64,000 nucleotides of DNA from Rotaria sordida (GCA_905250125.1 CAJNOL010000987.1:1093-65092); one strand, 5' to 3'; shown: positions 35,517 through 47,256, counted from the first letter of the stretch. The notes: generated by a model from the sequence alone, not told the origin. Translations and numbers: made by a program.

Positions 35517-36864
35517 GTTTGGGTGGTCTCACTTTGGACCAGAATATTGTTTTGTGTAAATTATAAAAAACAAACTTCCATTGAATTTTATAAACTCGAT
35601 TTGCTATTTCTTCAGCTGACACAAATGTACAAGTGATCAATCTTATTGTATCGCACTGGTGACATTAAAATGGGATATTTTTTCTAAACATGATCTTGAT
35701 GACTCGTACATATGAGGATAATTTCTTTAACGAAAACTTGCAAATATGCCAGAATAATGTAATTATCAATATAAATAGGTTCTCCATTACGTCCAGAAAA
35801 ATATCTTTATGCTGAATAGATACGTCGTAGAAGACTTAAGTCGATATTTGGAACGTTATACTGTTAGCTGGATACGTTCTGAGCATGTGTGACTTAGTGG
35901 TACGTATACACTCCTTTTAATCTCTAATTCATTCGTTCGAATCTCGTACTTATCGTTAAATGCTCGCAACCAGTCCATTGGCCAAGATAGGCTAATACCA
36001 TCGTAGGAGAATACTGATGGCGCCTCGGTTCGAATCTGGAACGGATTGATATATTTTTTTTTTCAACTTTTTCTACTAATTATTTCAAACTGCGTCTGGA
36101 CGCGTTTATATTTTGAAACACGTCTTCAGTGCAACATTTTTTTGCATCTAGACGCGTCCTACTCTGCGTTTTGAACGTTGATCAAACGCGATTCAGACGC
36201 GTTTTAACTCGAAAAATTTTCACATGAAAAGTCAAGCAAGTCATACGATAATGCTCAAAATGAGACTTATGAAAATTCTTTTTGGTCATATAAATGTAAC
36301 AATATGAAAGAATTGTGTAGGTTTATATGACTCATATCAATCGAACGGACCAAATTGCTTCTAGTGTACGTGTCTTTCTCTTTCTGTCACTCTTTGATGT
36401 TCTGATATGATTCATTCGTGTGTTAGTTCTTGATAGCACAGTCATGAGGCAGATAGTCATCACGGAATGGGGCCAGATAAAAAAAATGGTTGTTTAGTCG
36501 CCTCGAAAAGATGTAGAACAAATGGACAATCAACCAGGTTTGATCGAAAAAAATTAATATTATTCACATTCACTTGTCAAATTGACTCCGAAGCTCTTGG
36601 AAATTTGATTTGTTGTCAAATTGGAGGCATGCACCATTTTTAATTGTATGATGACAGAAAGCAAATGTGTCTGAAATAAATTAATCTACATCTCGATTCT
36701 GCTCACCACCGAAGAAATATCGTGCGTGCTTTTTAAATGAAATTAGAAGATGTTTATTTGAGAAAAGAAATGCAATATTAAATCGACATTAGTGTGAATA
36801 ATGATGGCAGGTTAAGAATAAATGTCATTGAAGTTATTTTAATGAATGGTATGCCATCTTCTAG
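35517..36864. other. Intergenic with GACGCGT words, no gene
   Basis: Repeated GACGCG/ACGCGT words (36095-36215) stand out against the AT-rich background: GTCTGGACGCGTTTAT, CTAGACGCGTCC, TCAGACGCGTTTT. Two TTCGAAT B-box-like words (35935, 36028) occur, but I could not fold a tRNA. No protein gene is seen. Confidence 0.4.
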
Positions 36865-37333
36865 TCATTTTTTACAATTACAAGCAGAACGACGACACAC
36901 AGAGCAAATACAGGAAACGTTCTTGTTGTTTGCTTCATGCATTTGTGTAACGTTTGTGTAACGTTGTTCAGCTTCAAGAACCTCAGATGAATACACTCAG
37001 AATGATAATAACTGAATTATGACTTACGTTTGTTGACATCATTGTAATCAGTAGATTTCGTCATATTACATCCATCGGAACACAGTTCTGAACCATGGTG
37101 ATCTTGCTTCTCGTGAGGAACTTCTGACCCGTGATGATGTTCTGGTTGATGAGATCCTGAACTGTGTTTAGATCCCTGTCCAATATGACTCGTCGGTTCT
37201 ATGCCGAAGCTTTCGTGAAACTCGACTTCGAAATTTTCTCCACCTACAATTGAATCAAATCGGATATAGAAATCGAAGAAGTTGTGTAAAAAAACCACTG
37301 ACCAAATGGGATCTCGTCTTCCTGTATCGACAT
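36865..37333 (-). CDS. Small His-rich, Cys-tailed hypothetical protein (3 exons)
   Basis: Exon 37333-37303 begins with ATG after a good acceptor (CTAACACACAG) and ends at donor GTCAGT. Exon 37243-37028 follows an ATTGTAG acceptor and ends at GTAAGT. Exon 36971-36865 follows CTTGAAG and ends at TGA. All junctions agree in phase and give 117 residues. The middle is rich in His, Ser and Gly (HQPEHHHGSE, KQDHHGSE). The C-terminus is Cys-rich (CICSVCRRSACNCKK). There is no signal peptide in this model; an upstream exon may exist. I do not recognise it. The last exon is the least certain. A TATATAATTAAAC promoter-like word lies about 80 bp upstream of the ATG. Confidence 0.45.
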
Positions 37334-38666
37334 GCTGTGTGTTAGATGTTTCTCCATGTAAAGAAATAAAGTCAATACTAATTGCAGTCGCAATTTTGTA
37401 TCGTTTGTTTAATTATATATCACACACTTTCTACTATACTCGTTCTCTCTCAATATGTGATGGTGCAATTATAGGTTATATGTCATGCATGACCAAATAG
37501 TTTTCATACTTATACTAGAATATGCAACGAAAACAAAATACATGTCGCAATGCAATAACAATCAAAACAAACTTACAATGATATTTGGCAGAAATGGTCA
37601 TCGAAAATAGTATTCAGAAAAGGTTTCTTCTGATCAAGATGCGATCCACGAAGACAATACTGCTTTATTTTCATTTTTCACTATGAAAAATCAATAATCT
37701 ATTTTAGATGTTCATTGGAGTGAAAAATCATCGAATAATATTGTTCAATCGAAATTAATTTTCAAATCAAAATGTAATATATTCCACTAATGTAGATATA
37801 TGTAACAAACGTAAAGAAGTCTATTTTTGGCTTCATAATTGCAATACTCATGTTTTATCAGAAGATTTGAAACGTTGAGGAATTTTAACTCAAATTTTAC
37901 AATATTATTCAAATGCTTTAGCATAATATTGATTCATATTAATATAAACAAAATTAGAGAGAACCAACCATAGCTGATGTTAGGGGTGTCATTTACCGTT
38001 TAATTTATAATAAATCTAAATTATCATATTCCTATATGATACTTTATATAAGAAATATATCCAAGTTTCAATATTATATTAATGTATAATTTATATGTTA
38101 TATAATATTTGCATGCAATCAATAGCTCTTAGTCTGCGAAAAGATTTCACCACTTATCATTATGAGTTTTTCGAAAAAGAGTCAAAATAGATCTTATTGA
38201 CTAAGAAAATGAAAGATGCTGTAAATACGCGTTCACCAATTCCTATTCTGAACTTGGAATGGACTCGAATAGATCGGAATCGATCTAGAAATGATTAAAA
38301 CTGTTTAGAATTTATTTGTAACTGGTTGAAAATGATGAGAATTTACATTGATTAGTGGTACGAAGTTACTGTCAAATAGGCAACACAATCGGCCAGAAAC
38401 TAATTGATGGAGAAAATTCGAATATGATTCTTTCGTTGAGGAAAGATTTTTTCGAGAAAATCTAATGAATATTATTAAGGCTCAACCGAAGATAATCAGG
38501 GCCGGAAAATTCGGATCTGCAATCAGTTTCTCAACTAGAGATGCATCAATTCATGAAGAATCATGTCAAAAGTTATCTCTTTCTGCGTAGAAAACCTAAG
38601 TCCTTACCGATTCTCTTCCAGGTTAATGGTGTGTTGGGTCATATGGCAGTCAAGTAAGAAGGAAAA
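37334..38666. other. Intergenic, no gene seen
   Basis: AT-rich. TTAGGGGTGTCA at 37980 equals the terminal sequence of the element at 43230-43661 and may be a solo end. A GATCGGAATCGATC-like palindrome lies near 38272. Confidence 0.4.
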
Positions 38667-38762
38667 GGGTGGGTATGGGTGTGGGCGAAGAGTACATCCA
38701 AACCCGCATCTACACCCCATACATCCACCTACACCCCACCCACACCCACACCCACACTCACG
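38667..38762. repeat. Telomere-like hairpin b, abutting HEAT coding sequence
   Basis: GGGTGGGTATGGGTGTGGGC (38667-38686) is followed by AAGAGTACATCC and a C-rich arm with CACCCACACCCACACCCACA ending near 38758. The next bases are already HEAT-repeat coding sequence. Confidence 0.75.
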
Positions 38763-39430
38763 AACGATGTCATCGCAGAATTAATCACCGCACTGGGAAA
38801 TGCGAGTGCTGACGTCAAAAAGAAGGCTTGCGAAGGTCTTAGTGATATCGGTGTGAAAACCGGAACGAAGGACGTCATGTCAGAGCTGATAAATGTGTTG
38901 AGGGATAACAGTTATCGTGTTAGAGATAAAGCGTATAGAACTCTTGGCCGAATGAGCGAAAAAGCAGCGATGAATGACGTGGTCACAATGCTAGTGTGCC
39001 TCATGGGAGGTACGAAACATTATGTTAGAGAGATGGCTTGTAAAACGTTATTGGTGAAATTGCAGCGATTAAAAATGTCATCACAGTCCTGGTGACTACA
39101 ATGAAAATAAAAGGTACCATAAGGAACTAACAAAGATTTCGTGAGCTAAAACATAGTTTTGTGATTACTACGGAACTTAAAAATAGTTTCGTATATGGTA
39201 TGGAATTTATGAAAGGTTTTGAATTTTGAAACGAAATTGAAATCTTTTAGAGGTTTCGTAGAAAATCTACGAAACTCTTAAAGAAGATTCCGGTATCATT
39301 GCCAATCATTTTCAATGTATCTTAGGTTTTTACGAAACCTATTTGAAGGTTTCGATCTCGTTTCAAAAATGGTTCCGTATGGCATCTTTTTTTTTTAGTG
39401 TAAGGGATGCGTGCGATGCTATCAGAGAAG
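38760..39430 (+). pseudogene. HEAT-repeat protein fragment, split by a MITE
   Basis: From 38760 the frame reads like tandem HEAT/armadillo-type repeats of about 31 residues: NDVIAELITALG..ADVKKKACEGL, then DVMSELINVLR..YRVRDKAYRTLG, then DVVTMLVCLMG...YVREMACKTL. After about 39050 the repeat continues only in another frame (AAIKNVITVLV), so there is a frameshift. At 39097 a MITE interrupts it. After the MITE RDACDAIRE resumes at 39403. No start codon or promoter of its own is visible. The 5' side is cut by hairpin b. HEAT arrays of this kind occur in large bdelloid families as I recall, possibly with NACHT or other domains. Here it is a relic. Confidence 0.7.
39097..39402. mobile_element. MITE with TA flanks, inserted in the HEAT pseudogene
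   Basis: The left end is TA-CAATGAAAATAAAAGGTACC and the right end is the complement of TA-CACTAAAAAAAAAAGATGCC; both continue inward as CATA(A/C)GGAAC. TA at each end fits a Tc1/mariner-type target duplication. The interior is rich in TTTCGTA and ACGAAAC words, like 13290-13483. Confidence 0.75.
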
Positions 39431-40036
39431 AAGACTATAAAGGTGTGTGCTACATGCTAAAATATTATGAAAGCACAGAAATGTCTTCTCAAAGATGAAG
39501 AGAATGTGGACCGGATAACATTTATTGCAGCGGTGAAGTCGGCATTACACACTTTTCAACATATTCTCTGTTACGTAACATTAGTCAGTGATCAATTATA
39601 TTATTTTCACATTATATAGATTATTTTGCATGGGTAATCGAATGAGTAGGATTGAAAGAAAAAATTTCGTCACATTATGATCCTTTTATCATGTTCTTGA
39701 AATAATAGTGCAGTGTCTTTAACGAGTACAAATTTCAATGTCAAATTACTACTCATTCAATATTTACTTTGATGACAAAAGTCCTTTTATCAGACATTGA
39801 GTTTTTACATAAAACATGTTAATCGTAATGTGATGCTGCTTAATAAGGATAATGTTTTATGTTATGTTTTTCGTGCCTCTAGAGTTGAAGTGTGAATATG
39901 TGTTTGCTTATTCGAAAGGTGAGGGCATGACTTTTTAAGATAAGTCTTTAAAGATAAAAGAACGAAAAAATATCCATAAAACAAAAAGGCTAACTATTTG
40001 TATATCATAAGTTTGTGAAAGAAATAAAACAAGATT

Positions 40037-40903
40037 GTGCGTGTGAAAATGAACTATCCATTGTTTGTTGAATCAGATCACACAACAAAGTATAAAGCAT
40101 TTCGTCGTCATTATCCACGAGAATTATATACAAAAATTTTAGAATTTTATTTTAATACAACCAATCTCAATCTCGATGATAGTGATAAGAAAATACCATG
40201 CGCTTTGGATGTGGGCTGTGGTAGTGGACAAGCAACTGTTGATTTAAGTCATTATTGTCATCGAGTTATTGGAATCGATGGTAGTGAAAATCAGTTGAAA
40301 AATGCACCATTGAAAGAGAATATTGAATATCAGTGCCAAATTGCCGAAAATTTAACATTTCTACCATCTAATTCAATTGATCTTGTGACAGTAGCAATAG
40401 CATTACATTGGTTCGATATTCAAACATTTTTTGAACAAGTTGATCGTATTTTAAAACCAAACGGTGGTGTCTTAAGTATTTGGTGCCACGAGACTTCATT
40501 AGATAGTTTAAAAGCCGATGAGATACTAAAAAATTTATCTATATATGATTTGCGTAGTTGTTGGAATGATAAAACACAGATAGTAATTGAGAATTATGAA
40601 TCAATAATTGATAAATTCCCATATCAACAAACAAAAATAAAACATCTTATCGAACATGAGGAAGAAATGTCGATTGACCAATTTGTAAATATGATTGAAA
40701 CATGGAGTCTATGTCAAACGTATCGTAAACGCTATGGAGAAGAGAAATTAAAACAATTATTAGAAACATTTACATATAATTTGGCTAAATGTTATGCAGA
40801 ATCATCAAATGATATTAGTAGTAATAACAATAATAATGCTATTTCCGATAAGAAAATGATTGTTAAATGGACAGTTCATTTGCATTTAATGAAAAAGCAA
40901 TAA
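40037..40903 (+). CDS. Class I SAM-dependent methyltransferase, intronless
   Basis: Single frame of 288 residues. The start is ATG 40037 or the in-frame ATG 40049 (MNYPLF). Motif I reads ALDVGCGSGQATVDL at about 56-70. An acidic loop after strand 2 reads VIGIDGSENQL. Motif III-like IDLVTVAIALHWFD and motif ILKPNGGVLSIW follow, giving a Methyltransf_11-type Rossmann fold. The layout (short N-terminus with YKAFRRHYP, helical C-terminus) resembles the trans-aconitate/DDB_G0268948-like putative methyltransferases. The substrate is unknown. No signal peptide, so probably cytosolic. Lack of introns among intron-rich neighbours suggests retroposition or transfer from an intron-poor source, but base composition is like the surroundings. 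Confidence 0.85.
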   Translation: MRVKMNYPLFVESDHTTKYKAFRRHYPRELYTKILEFYFNTTNLNLDDSDKKIPCALDVGCGSGQATVDLSHYCHRVIGIDGSENQLKNAPLKENIEYQCQIAENLTFLPSNSIDLVTVAIALHWFDIQTFFEQVDRILKPNGGVLSIWCHETSLDSLKADEILKNLSIYDLRSCWNDKTQIVIENYESIIDKFPYQQTKIKHLIEHEEEMSIDQFVNMIETWSLCQTYRKRYGEEKLKQLLETFTYNLAKCYAESSNDISSNNNNNAISDKKMIVKWTVHLHLMKKQ

Positions 40904-41132
40904 CCGATGCTTTGACGTTGGAAACACTTATGACTTTGAAGTACAACGCATGTTCCTAATAAGAACAGTTTTTTCGGAGGTGAGACGATTTTTCTTTTTT
41001 TTTTACCCATTTTAAATAAAATCAAAAACTTTTGATACTATTGAGTAGAGAAAAGTCTGCTCAAACGAATGATAAAAACTACCTGAGTAACTAGCGGTAG
41101 TTTGTGAATGATTGAATTTGTTCTTATTAGGA

Positions 41133-41193
41133 GAGTGTGGGTGTGGATCTGGACGTAGAGATGATCCAGATCCACACTCACACTCACACACCT
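41133..41193. repeat. Telomere-like hairpin c
   Basis: GAGTGTGGGTGTGGATCTGG (41133-41152), spacer ACGTAGAGATGA, then TCCAGATCCACACTCACACT. The inner GTGTGGATCTGGA/TCCAGATCCACAC is a perfect palindrome, so this is a clean stem-loop with telomere-like stem base. Confidence 0.8.
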
Positions 41194-41624
41194 AAATTCC
41201 ATGTCTTACATTCTGTGTCTTTTTCTTTCCAATATGGATCAGTTGAAATGAAGTAGCAGGACAGTTTAGTCCAATCAAAATAGGTTGTTTCGAGTTTTTA
41301 GACTCGTGTAGACAAAGATTGATGGAACATTCTAAAAAAAAAAGGGCTAGTCTTAATGTGCACAGATAACGCCATAGATTATTCATGCTTACCATTGAAG
41401 ACATTTCACACTAGTCAAGTTGCTCGTCTCCGACAGGTTGCGAATGGCCTGGCATCTTGACTAGTCCAGGCGTAGTTAAGGAACATTTCTCCTAAAGGTG
41501 ACTAGTCATGACAAGTGTGAAGATACTTTAGACTAGACCTGACGAGTGTTGCGGATATTTTGGATTAGTCATGTCGATTGTCTTCACTTATTTCTTGTTC
41601 ACTTGAGTAATGGCTATCATCATC
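41194..41624. repeat. GACTAGTC-type repeat DNA
   Basis: Words such as CTTGACTAGTCCAGG, GTGACTAGTCATGAC, TTTAGACTAGACC and GATTAGTCATG recur within 41405-41575. Related words (GTCTAGTCTAGTTGAG, CATGACTAGAT) flank the repeat at 56340-56900, so this seems to be a dispersed element of unknown type. Confidence 0.45.
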
Positions 41625-41998
41625 AAATTTTTATTAATACAGATAAACTTCACAAACATTGTTCAAAGGTATCATTGTTGACTGAAATACAAAAATTCAG
41701 TCTTTCACTAATTTAAAAAAAAACTATTACTCAGGATCTTTTCTCTACTACTCCCAGTTCTTGTATTGTTCTGACCTTACTTGTATTGTCGTTTATCTGT
41801 AAAGTGACTGTTCAAATTATGAATGATTTAAAGCTTAGATTATATCAAAGAAATTGAAGCAATAGGAAAAAGATCCTGCGTAATAGATGTTTTTTTTGAA
41901 AATTAGCGAAAGACTGAATTTTCGTATTTCTGTCAAAGATGATACCTTTGAACAATGTTTGTGAAGTTTGTCCATATTAATAAAAACTTGACGAGGAT
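41625..41998. repeat. Foldback element, arms about 125 bp
   Basis: CTTCACAAACATTGTTCAAA (41648) and ATTCAGTCTTTCACTAATTT (41694) are mirrored by AAATTAGCGAAAGACTGAAT (41903) and TTTGAACAATGTTTGTGAAG (41948). The arms are about 85-90% identical with a spacer near 41755-41870. Confidence 0.82.
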
Positions 41999-42318
41999 AT
42001 CCATCATAGGAAAAAATATTTAATTAAGTTTAATAAAATAGAAACATTAGACGAAATGATTTTTCGCAAGCAGCTTTTAGACACACTGTGTATATATATT
42101 GTCACAGAAAGCGAAGAAGAACACTTGTGTCCTTTAAAAATATTGTGATATTAGATTTATATATGGTTAATTATATTAAAATAAAAATTATACATCTCTC
42201 TTTTATCAAAACGTCAATAGAACATGTCTTTTTTCTCAACTAATCTTGTTAGTTATTATTAACACATTCTTATTTGAAACAATTAAATCAACTTTTAAAT
42301 AAAAACAATAAAAATGAA

Positions 42319-42946
42319 TTAAAGTACATTCAATTTTAAATAAATTTTATCATTTATGTGTTCAATTCTATACTGATGAAGTATTTGTTCATCATCAATT
42401 ATTGTTTGTACTATTTGTATCATATCATAATTTACTTTCTCTATCCATAAACATAATGAAACAAGATCTTTAACATATGCATTCTTTTCAATAAAAATAA
42501 ATCGAATAAGTGATAATAGTTCAATATCATTTGTACATTCTATTTGTAAATGTTGTATATATGAACAAAACGTAAGAAGAAAATCAACTTGTTCGATTTT
42601 TGTTACATGACACATATTAACTTTTGTAATATTTGTAGTAGTCGATAAATTATGATGTTTTGATTTTTGACTGCATCCATGTGATTTTAATAATCGACTT
42701 GAATATGAAATTGTCAATGAATCAAGATTGTGTAAATTTTCCAATAGTTCGATCAATACACAAGAAGATACCATACTACTATTTATAGTTAAACAGGTGA
42801 TATTAGTTGAACTAATAATAGATTTAATATAATCATTGAGTAAAAAGTCATGATCTCTTTCATCAATACTGCTAATAACAAGCTGAACACCTTGAGAAGA
42901 TAGTATGGAAGAATTGTGCATATGTTCTGGATACAAATCAGGAACT
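42319..42946 (-). CDS. Leucine-rich/F-box-like protein, C-terminal exon
   Basis: An exon with acceptor CAAATAG encodes about 208 residues ending at TAA 42319-42321. Sequence pattern: repeated Leu/Ile-rich units such as ITCLTINSS, LENLHNLDSLTIS and CSYIQHLQIEC, then a tail LHQYRIEHINDKIYLKL. This resembles the LRR-like half of an F-box protein family that I recall as expanded in bdelloids. The F-box would be encoded upstream, but I found no convincing exon between 42947 and 45000, so the gene is either 5'-incomplete or has a distant first exon. If real, the role would be substrate recognition for an SCF ubiquitin ligase (inference only). Confidence 0.55.
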
Positions 42947-43229
42947 CTATTTGAAAGATAAAACTATTATCATTGTAATGTATATTATATTAAAAATAAC
43001 AAAACTGTTAGCATAATTCCTGCGGGATTAAAATGTGACATATGATGAAACTGTAAACATTATAAATGAAGTAATTTATCAACATACGTTTCGGTTTATG
43101 AATTACTATCTACTGTTATTCGAACATTCATGGTGAAAGATGTTAACTTTAATATGTTACAGTAAATGTATAAAAAGAAAAAAAGATATATATCTTACAT
43201 ACAGTCGTGTTTCACAAACAACGTCCCAG

Positions 43230-43661
43230 TTAGGGGTGTCAGCGTTCCCCGTTCCTCAGCATTCCGTTCCTAGGAACGGGAACGCTTGTCAAAATCGCAT
43301 TTCCACGCTATATTTCAACATGGCGAGGTCTCTAGACATATTCACTTTTCTTTTTATGTTTGAGTGTTCAGCGTTCCCCGTTCCTGAGAACGGGGAACGG
43401 GGTAGCGTTCCCCATTCCCAGGAACGGGAACGGAGTAGCGTTCCCCGTTCTTAGGAACGGGGTAGCGTTCCCCGTTCCTAGGAACGGGGCACATTGACAT
43501 TCCTAATTTTTATGAAATTGGCTTCCCTTCGGTGAATTAGTAAAATTTCTGTTAAAAGTGAAAGAAACGTATGTTGCGTTCCAGTTTCTAGGAACGGAAC
43601 GCTGAGGAACGGGGTAGCGTTCCCCGTTCCTAGGAACGGAACGCAAAGTTGACACCCCTAA
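43230..43661. mobile_element. GC-rich palindromic MITE with TAGGGGTGTCA ends
   Basis: Begins TTAGGGGTGTCAGCGTTCC and ends GGAACGCAAAGTTGACACCCCTAA (given as 43638-43661), so the ends are inverted repeats of about 12 bp. Inside, the palindrome CCGTTCCTAGGAACGG and variants recur about five times, clustered at both ends, strikingly GC-rich for this DNA. The terminal sequence resembles hAT ends, but I could not find a matching 8-bp target duplication. Confidence 0.75.
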
Positions 43662-45637
43662 TCGAGAGTATCAAGAAGTCAAAAAACGCAAAAAAAAATT
43701 TTGGGAAGTTCCTGAAGGATTCCTGGGAACTCTCCCAAAAATTCTTTTTGCTTTTTCTTGACTTCTTGATACTCCCGATAGATATTCCATCACAAATTTT
43801 CTTATGTTTTGCTCAACTCTCCCAGAATTTCCAGATAGAGACTGACAGGGAGCTTCGTTAACTTGTCGGAACTCCTTGGGAAGTTGCTTATCAACTGATT
43901 ATAGAAATGTGGCTTTTCTAAAGGGATTGATGAGATGAATTTGGGCCCGGCTCGAAAGTCCTTCCTGATTTTCGGACCGAACCGAAATTCATGTAATCCT
44001 AATAAAATCATAACTCAATCATACGAATGAGAAGAAATAGAAAACACCCGATAAAGGAATCAGTTTTCATCTATTTTATAGTTTGCAGCAGGTCTCAGGC
44101 TTTCTCCCGACAAATTTAATTCTTATTTATAGTTTTCCTGTCTTTTCTCAATCGTATAACTGAACCATTATATTATTACATAAAACTGAAGTCTTGACTA
44201 TGGTATTTATTTGTTCAAAAATAGAGACCATGGATCCGTATATGAGATATGTAAGTGGCATGAGTAGCTGCTTGTATTGTCGTATTATTAGTATTATATT
44301 AATCTCTCTTTGATTTCGATGCGGAGAATAGTCTTGCAGCGTCTTACTAAACTTCATCAGCAAAATCAAATTGATAATGTTTATCCGATAAGATCTAGAA
44401 ATATAGAGAAAAGATTCGATCAGATTATGTAGAAATCTATATCTAAAATATACTGAACTTATTTTCGAATGAAACTTCATCTTTCATTCTAAAAGAAACA
44501 TTGAAAACACATGTTCAATACTGAAACAATATAATTAGTATAAAACAATTAAAGAATTTCGCAATGATTTTACCAATTAATAAAGTGTGCGAGTCAGTCG
44601 ACGATTTCAAGAACTTAAAGGTCGGGTATTGAAGTAGATCATTGCAGAACGATGTTGAAACCTTAGAACTATTGTGCATTTCAAAAAAAGGACGGTGAGT
44701 ATTTTTCAAATAACTTTTAATAGAAGCAAGATAAGGAGCTACAGTTTTCACTGTTGGAAAGTGAAGATAGAGCCATATTGAACTGTATATTATAGAATAA
44801 TCTGACCTAGTTTTTTCAAGAACTTACATCGATATTTTTCAATGGTAGCATGCTCTCTAAGGTGAATAAAGTGAATTTTCAATAATCAGATGTGTATTCG
44901 AATCGCTAATAGAAGATCTATAAAACTGCGCAAGGCCCAGATTCGAAACAATGACATCGGCATAAAGACCAATATATTTGTATAATTCATTATTTAAATA
45001 ATATGAATTCAATATTTGAAGATCAAGAATATTAATATTCGATTTAAATTTCAGTTAAAATCTATTTTAATGAAGATTTGTAGATTAGAAAATGTTTATA
45101 TTTATTTGTTCTAGTGTAATATATCGAAAAAAAAAATTGTAAATGTGATATTTGATTGAATCCATTCCCTTTTTTTTCTGACGTCAATCTTCTCATTTCT
45201 CTTTTTTTCTCTTCAGCACCTTGCTTTTCCATTCCAATCGTATATTTGCAGAACAACAAGACGAAGAAGAAAAAGAAGAAGAAGAGTAATAATAACAACA
45301 ACAAGAATATGAATGGTTCGACTGTCGAAAGTGATATTATCATAATTAATAACTATTCTCTCTATTTATAGTAGGACATATTTGGGTTCTTGTCTTCATT
45401 ATATTGACATTTTCTTGTTATACAATCTAACAAGATTAATCGTATCACATCAACAAACATTTTTGCAGAAATCTTATAGATAATGATTTTTATCAGATCA
45501 ATTTATTGTACAGACATTTATTTAAATAATGTTAAGGCTTTATCAGATGTAATTCAAATAATTACAAAACAAAAAAAAAACAAAGAATTCTAAATGGATA
45601 AAATAATGAGATTCACCAATTGAAGAGATTTGATTGA
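43662..45637. other. Intergenic, no gene recognised
   Basis: Minus-strand frames of 70-110 codons (44148-44751) lack family signals and splice support. A short inverted pair AGTATCAAGAAGTCAAAAA / TTTTTCTTGACTTCTTGATACT lies at 43667-43775, giving a small hairpin beside the preceding MITE. Confidence 0.4.
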
Positions 45638-47199
45638 CTATAAAGTTGAAATAATTAAAGGATCTTCTTGTTCTGGAGATTGTAATGTCAAAGAAGGAGG
45701 AGGAGGAGAAGAAGGTTGATTATTCGGTATTTTATGTTGTCTTATTGTGACAATAAGTAAAATAATTAAAAGAAAAAATGAAATTCCTTTAATAATAATA
45801 GCTGTACCAAATAATGTAAATGGAAGTCGATCTCCATTATATATAAAACATGATCCACGACGATCGCATGTTGCTTGTGACCAAAATAAACATTGATTAT
45901 CAATAATAATTCCAAATAAAATTGGTGCAGGAATTTGAGCAAGAATTTTCATAATACAATTTTCTAAACCTAAACCAAATGATTGAAGTTCATGTTGAAC
46001 TGAACGTAATATTATTATTAATTGTGGTGTTGCCATTAATGTTTGAAAAAATGTTACAATAAATAATATTAATAAAAATAAAAATGTTTCAGTAAAACAT
46101 ATATTTTGACATGAACCTAAACGAACATTTCGTCCTTTTGGTAAACATGTACAATTTGAATAATCCTTTAATAAACAATTAATTATTATTAGTCAAATCA
46201 ATATAAATATATATATATGTATCTTACTGTTCCATTTATATATATACAACCAGCATGACATGGTGAAAGATAAGTTATTTGTTCTTAATAACAAATTGGT
46301 TGATATATATGTGGCGAACAATTACATAATTTTGAACATTGTGTATTACCTTTATATATTGTTGTTGATTGACATTTTAAAAATAAAAGTGCAATTAAAC
46401 CGAACCATGATATTGAACAAGTAATTAAAATCATTTTTATACATTGAAGAATACCCATATGAAAACGACGAACTAAATATCCACCTGTAAATGTACCAAA
46501 TACAGCTGCTGGAACAATAATTGAACCAGTTAATGTACTTGACAATGATGAAGATAAATTAAATACAGATTCAATATATTTTACCATAAATGTTGTAAAT
46601 GATACAACAAGTATCTAAATTTAAATATTAATTATTTTAATTCATCAATACGAACTGTTTGATAACTTACACTTTCTACTGAATTAATCAAAACAATTAA
46701 AAGAAATGTGAAATTCATTAAAAGATCAGTTATACTTGTAAAAATATCTATAAATAAAAAGGAAATATATAATTAGATTTTTAAAGATAGATGAAAATAA
46801 ACCTTTTATTTTTGATATTTGACATAAAGATTTACATTGAGTTGAATTTGTTAATTTGGGTAATGTATGACGTCGTGTTGCAGCTTGACCAAGAGCAAAT
46901 ACTGAATTGGTTGATTGTGTTTCATCTATTGATTCGACTGTTTGATTAATATCTCGTTGTAATTTTGCAGGAAATGTACAAAGAAAAAATGACAAAATTG
47001 TTAATGAACTTGCTGATACAAGAAATCCTGCCCACCAACGACCAATCCAACGAGGATCATTTGTTGTTATACCATTTGGAATTTGATTATGACCAATATT
47101 TATCCATTGAGAAAGAAGTGCAGAACCCATTAAAAAACCAAGAGCAGGTCCTAATGCAACCATTCCATATAGAATACCTAAAACAACAGTTGATGCCAC
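45638..47199 (-). pseudogene. 5'-truncated SLCO (OATP) transporter with in-frame stop
   Basis: Exons 47199-46803, 46747-46671, 46614-46228 and 46165-45638 are in phase and cover the C-terminal half of an organic anion transporter. They show LGPALGFLMGS..., DPRWIGRWWAGFL, the segment VFGTFTGGYLVRRF, the Kazal-like loop (CSKLCNCSPH...PIC...ITYLSPCHAGC...NCTCLPKG), LRSVQHELQSFGLG and PAPILFGIIIDNQC. Membrane helices alternate as expected. Two defects are seen. TAA at 46285-46287 falls in the Kazal loop within an otherwise continuous frame. The first five or so helices have no coding sequence: the frame starts right after stop codons at 47200, and a divergent gene begins 110 bp away. A sequencing error could explain the stop but not the missing half. 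Confidence 0.8.
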
Positions 47200-47217
47200 T
47201 CTTTATTTATTCATTTC

Positions 47218-47256
47218 TTTTTTTTCTTATTCTTATTCTTATTCTTATTCTTCATA
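47218..47256. repeat. (TTATTC)n microsatellite
   Basis: Five or so copies of TTATTC following a T-rich run. It lies exactly between the truncated SLCO end and the SUMF2-like start and may mark the rearrangement junction. Confidence 0.8.

Noticed and set aside
35885-36045. Possible tRNA or tRNA-derived SINE (two TTCGAAT boxes)
   Set aside because: TTAGTGGT and TTCGAAT resemble A and B boxes, but I could not pair acceptor or T stems; no poly-A tail or copy elsewhere in the window.
44148-44751. Two minus-strand frames of 78-110 codons upstream of the LRR-like exon
   Set aside because: Considered as the missing F-box exons, but no F-box pattern, no splice sites in matching phase.
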